Positions 22,296 to 24,780 of a DNA stretch of 24,780 nt are shown here, one piece after another. Position 1 is the first letter of the stretch; each line of letters opens with the position of its first letter. Made by a program: the position numbers and the translations under genes. Below the pieces are notes generated by a model. That model was not told where the DNA came from, ran no database searches, and saw only the letters and a program-made list of their open reading frames with translations. Location: the NCBI GenBank assembly GCA_934203075.1, contig CAKPYT010000002.1, positions 1 to 24,780 of the forward strand, given 5' to 3'. The stretch comes from an uncultured Clostridia bacterium. GTDB lineage: Bacteria; Bacillota; Clostridia; Christensenellales; CAG-314.

Positions 22296-23624
22296 ATGTT
22301 AAAAGTTGTGAAATTCGGAGGATCTTCTCTCGCTTCCGGCGAATCTTTCGAAAAAGTAAAAAAAATTATCCGGGCGGATTCGACGCGCTCGGTCGTTGTG
22401 GTTTCCGCCCCGGGGAAACGTTTCCCGGAAGACAATAAAGTGACGGATTTGTTATACATCTGCCACGCGCACATAAAATATAATGCATCGTTTGACGATA
22501 TTTTTGAAATAATCAGTGATCGCTATCGGGAAATTTGCAGTTATTGCCACCTGAAGATTGATATCGAGGCGGAATTGAAAGCCATATGCGAAAAGTTCCA
22601 CAAAAACACCAGCGTCGACTATATTGTTTCCCGTGGGGAATACCTCAATGCAAAGTTAATGGCAGAATACCTTGGGTTTACCTTTGTGGATAGCGCCGAT
22701 TGGTTGGTTTTTAACTATAACAAAACGGTAAACTACGAAAAATCGTATCAGAATCTGGCAAAAATCGCAGAAGGTACAACCGGCCTGGTTTTGCCCGGAT
22801 TTTACGGAGCTGCCCCGAACGGAGAAATTAAAGTATTCTCTCGCGGCGGTTCAGACGTGACCGGCGCCATTGCAGCGGCTGCTCTGGATGCCGTTTGTTA
22901 CGAAAACTGGACGGACGTTTCCGGTATCCTGACGGCGGATCCGCGCATTGTACATAACCCACGCCCGATTGAAAACGTCACTTACGCCGAACTGAGAGAA
23001 CTCTCCTATATGGGGGCCGAAGTACTACACGAAGAAACCGTCTTTCCCGTTCGGCAAAAAAAGATTCCGCTTTACATTAAAAACACTAACGACATCGACT
23101 CCCGTGGAACCTTGATTTTGGAAAGTTTTGAGGAAAACGATCGGGAAAAACAATCGCACTTCATTACGGGTATTTCCGGAAAAAAGAATTATTCTATCTT
23201 TACCCTTGCCAAAAGCAGAATGAACGACACCCCGGGATACGTTCGCAAAACTCTTGAAATTTTTGAGGAACACGGCATCACGATAGAGCATATTCCAAGC
23301 AGTATCGATAGTTTCTCCATTGTTGTTTCCTCCTCTGCCGTAGAAAACTATGCTCACGAGATTATTGCTCGCATCACGGACGAACTAAAACCAGATAGTC
23401 TGAAAGTTGCAAACGAAATCAGCCTGATTGCCGTTGTGGGACGAAAACTTGCGGCAAACATCGGAATTGCCGGCAGAATCTTTACCGTGCTTGGCGAAAA
23501 CGACATCAATATTCGTATGATCGAGCAAGGGGCAGATGAAATCAACATTATTGTTGGCGTAGAAGACAAAGACTTTGCAAAAGCCATACGCGTTTTATAT
23601 CATTTAAGTGAGGTAGAAGCATGA
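22296..23624 (+). CDS. Aspartate kinase
   Basis: Phosphorylates aspartate, the first step toward lysine, threonine and methionine. The 442-aa protein has the amino acid kinase fold: KFGGSSL at residues 6-12, a long helical insert, SRGEYLNAKLMAEYLG, FSRGGSDVTGAI and the ATP-site NWTDVSGILTADPRIV. The C-terminal third holds two ACT domains, one around YSIFTLAKSRMNDTPGYVRKTLEIF and one around ISLIAVVGRKLAANIGIAGRIF, the usual site of feedback inhibition. As neighbour of hom it is probably the threonine-linked isoenzyme, but the effector cannot be read. ATG at 22296 has CGGAGG 7 nt upstream; its end overlaps asd by ATGA. Confidence 0.96.
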   Translation: MLKVVKFGGSSLASGESFEKVKKIIRADSTRSVVVVSAPGKRFPEDNKVTDLLYICHAHIKYNASFDDIFEIISDRYREICSYCHLKIDIEAELKAICEKFHKNTSVDYIVSRGEYLNAKLMAEYLGFTFVDSADWLVFNYNKTVNYEKSYQNLAKIAEGTTGLVLPGFYGAAPNGEIKVFSRGGSDVTGAIAAAALDAVCYENWTDVSGILTADPRIVHNPRPIENVTYAELRELSYMGAEVLHEETVFPVRQKKIPLYIKNTNDIDSRGTLILESFEENDREKQSHFITGISGKKNYSIFTLAKSRMNDTPGYVRKTLEIFEEHGITIEHIPSSIDSFSIVVSSSAVENYAHEIIARITDELKPDSLKVANEISLIAVVGRKLAANIGIAGRIFTVLGENDINIRMIEQGADEINIIVGVEDKDFAKAIRVLYHLSEVEA

Positions 23625-24640
23625 AAAAATACAATGTAGGAATTTTGGGAGCAACAGGCGCTGTCGGTCGGGAAATGCTGAAAGTATTGGAAGAGCGCAA
23701 CTTTCCCGTCGACGAAATACGTTTGTTGGCAAGCGAACGAAGCGTCGGGAGCAAAATAACCTTTGCCGGCAAAGAGGTGGAAGTGCAGCTTGCCGATTCC
23801 GCAGCCTTTCACGGACTGGATTTTGTGTTAGGAGCCGCCGCAAATGCCGTAGCAAAAAAGTTTGCGGCAGACATTGTGCAAGCCGGTGCGGTTTTCATTG
23901 ATAATTCCAGCGCATTTCGCATGGACGAAAACGTACCCCTGGTCGTACCGGAAATCAACGCGGAGGACGCAAAACAACATCACGGAATCATTGCCAACCC
24001 GAACTGCACCACCATCATCACACTGGTTGCCGTCAACGCCGTAAACAAACTTTCCCGCATCCGGGCAATGGTCGTATCCTCCTATCAGGCAACCAGCGGC
24101 GCAGGCGCACAAGGACCCATCGAGTTGGAAACCCAAATGAAAGCGATTGTAAACAGGGAAGCGATTCACTGCGAGGTCTTTCCCTATCCGATTGCGGAAA
24201 ACGTCATTCCGCAAATCGGCAATTTTATGGAGAACGGTTACACCGCAGAAGAGATGAAACTGCAAAACGAAGGACGAAAAATTTTACACCTGCCGGAGTT
24301 GAAAGTTTCCTGCACCTGCGTGCGTGTGCCGGTGGTACGCTCTCACTCCGTTGCCGTGACGCTCTATACGGACGCCCCCTTGAAGATAGCGGACGTTAAA
24401 GCCGCCATCGCCCGTGAAAAAGGCTGCAAACTGTACGACGAGCCGGAGCGGAATCTATATCCGATGCCGATTCTCACGTCCCATCAGGACCGGGTGTATG
24501 TCGGCAGAATCCGGAAAGACCTGCTGCACGAAAACGGTATTTGCCTTTGGTGCTGCGGGGATCAGGTACGGAAAGGCGCTGCGACAAACGCGGTTCAGAT
24601 TGCTGAAACTCTGTTGGAATCCTATCGTTCCACAAAATAA
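23621..24640 (+). CDS. asd: Aspartate-semialdehyde dehydrogenase
   Basis: Reduces aspartyl phosphate, the aspartokinase product, to aspartate semialdehyde with NADPH. The 339-aa protein has GATGAVG at residues 10-16 for NADPH, the catalytic Cys129 in IANPNCTTIITL, SSYQATSGAGAQG and the conserved late motif RVPVVRSHSVAVTLYT with the active-site His. Length and motifs match the Gram-positive Asd group. The ATG at 23621 overlaps the aspartokinase stop (ATGA, 23621-23624). It is the last gene of the hom operon and is followed at once by a terminator. Confidence 0.97.
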   Translation: MKKYNVGILGATGAVGREMLKVLEERNFPVDEIRLLASERSVGSKITFAGKEVEVQLADSAAFHGLDFVLGAAANAVAKKFAADIVQAGAVFIDNSSAFRMDENVPLVVPEINAEDAKQHHGIIANPNCTTIITLVAVNAVNKLSRIRAMVVSSYQATSGAGAQGPIELETQMKAIVNREAIHCEVFPYPIAENVIPQIGNFMENGYTAEEMKLQNEGRKILHLPELKVSCTCVRVPVVRSHSVAVTLYTDAPLKIADVKAAIAREKGCKLYDEPERNLYPMPILTSHQDRVYVGRIRKDLLHENGICLWCCGDQVRKGAATNAVQIAETLLESYRSTK

Positions 24641-24667
24641 AAACAGGCAGCCTCTGCTGCCTGTTTT
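24641..24667. terminator. Terminator after asd, probably bidirectional
   Basis: A perfect 11-bp stem AAACAGGCAGC / GCTGCCTGTTT (24641-24651, 24656-24666) with loop CTCT starts directly after the asd stop. TTTT follows on plus and TTTTTATTTT on minus. Confidence 0.85.
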
Positions 24668-24725
24668 CTGTATTTCTGCGCAATTCCTTGCGTTTCTTCC
24701 ATCTTTATACTTTTTCGGGTTTCCC

Positions 24726-24779
24726 CTATCGACACTCCAGCATCATTTTATCTGCTATCAGTGCTATGAACTCGCCGTT
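24726..24779 (-). CDS. Possible 3' end of a convergent gene, cut by the window
   Basis: On the minus strand the frame is open from the right edge to a TAG at 24726-24728 and reads NGEFIALIADKMMLECR at its end (17 residues). The bidirectional terminator at 24641 is placed as expected for a convergent gene. Too short to identify, and chance openness over 17 codons is likely enough to keep confidence low. Confidence 0.25.
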   Translation of the reverse strand, partial: NGEFIALIADKMMLECR

Positions 24780-24780
24780 C

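Overview
The window looks like a chromosomal segment of a Bacillota (probably Clostridia-like) anaerobe. Supporting signs are strong GGAGG-type ribosome binding sites, many recognisable TTGACA-17-TATAAT-type promoters, a type III glutamine synthetase, a UPF0735/PheB-like ACT protein in the threonine operon, and a type II-A CRISPR system. The exact taxon cannot be fixed from sequence alone.

Left third (1-6970): a complete, apparently intact type II-A CRISPR-Cas locus on the minus strand, in the order cas9, cas1, cas2, csn2, leader, array. The genes overlap or nearly abut, so they are probably one translationally coupled operon. The array shows 13 identical 36-nt repeats and 12 spacers of exactly 30 nt, and probably runs off the left edge. 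A tracrRNA gene lies on the plus strand just upstream of cas9. It has its own promoter, a nearly full-length anti-repeat, two hairpins and an intrinsic terminator. The leader ends in ATTTGAG next to the first repeat, the known type II-A leader-anchoring signal. Cas9 (1347 aa) keeps all expected RuvC and HNH catalytic residues. This is the most interesting system in the window.

Middle (6999-13857): mostly single genes with their own promoters and terminators. They are a cytidine-deaminase-like enzyme, type III glutamine synthetase (glnN), a six-helix membrane GGDEF diguanylate cyclase, ammonia-dependent NAD synthetase (nadE, with a structured leader), and a TetR regulator followed 1 nt later by a DUF998 membrane protein. 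A 28-bp near-operator palindrome sits in the tetR 5' leader.

Right of centre (13858-18212): a four-gene minus-strand operon (PflX-like radical SAM protein, two short-chain chromate-transporter subunits, thioredoxin), then a membrane-anchored MBG/YDG-repeat surface protein.

Right third (18213-24640): the aspartate-to-threonine pathway, arranged as two divergent operons. Minus strand: thrC-thrB-ACT protein. Plus strand: hom-aspartokinase-asd. Together they encode all five enzymes from aspartate to threonine. The two operons share a 98-bp control region in which the candidate promoters overlap. A few bases at the right edge may hold the end of a convergent gene.
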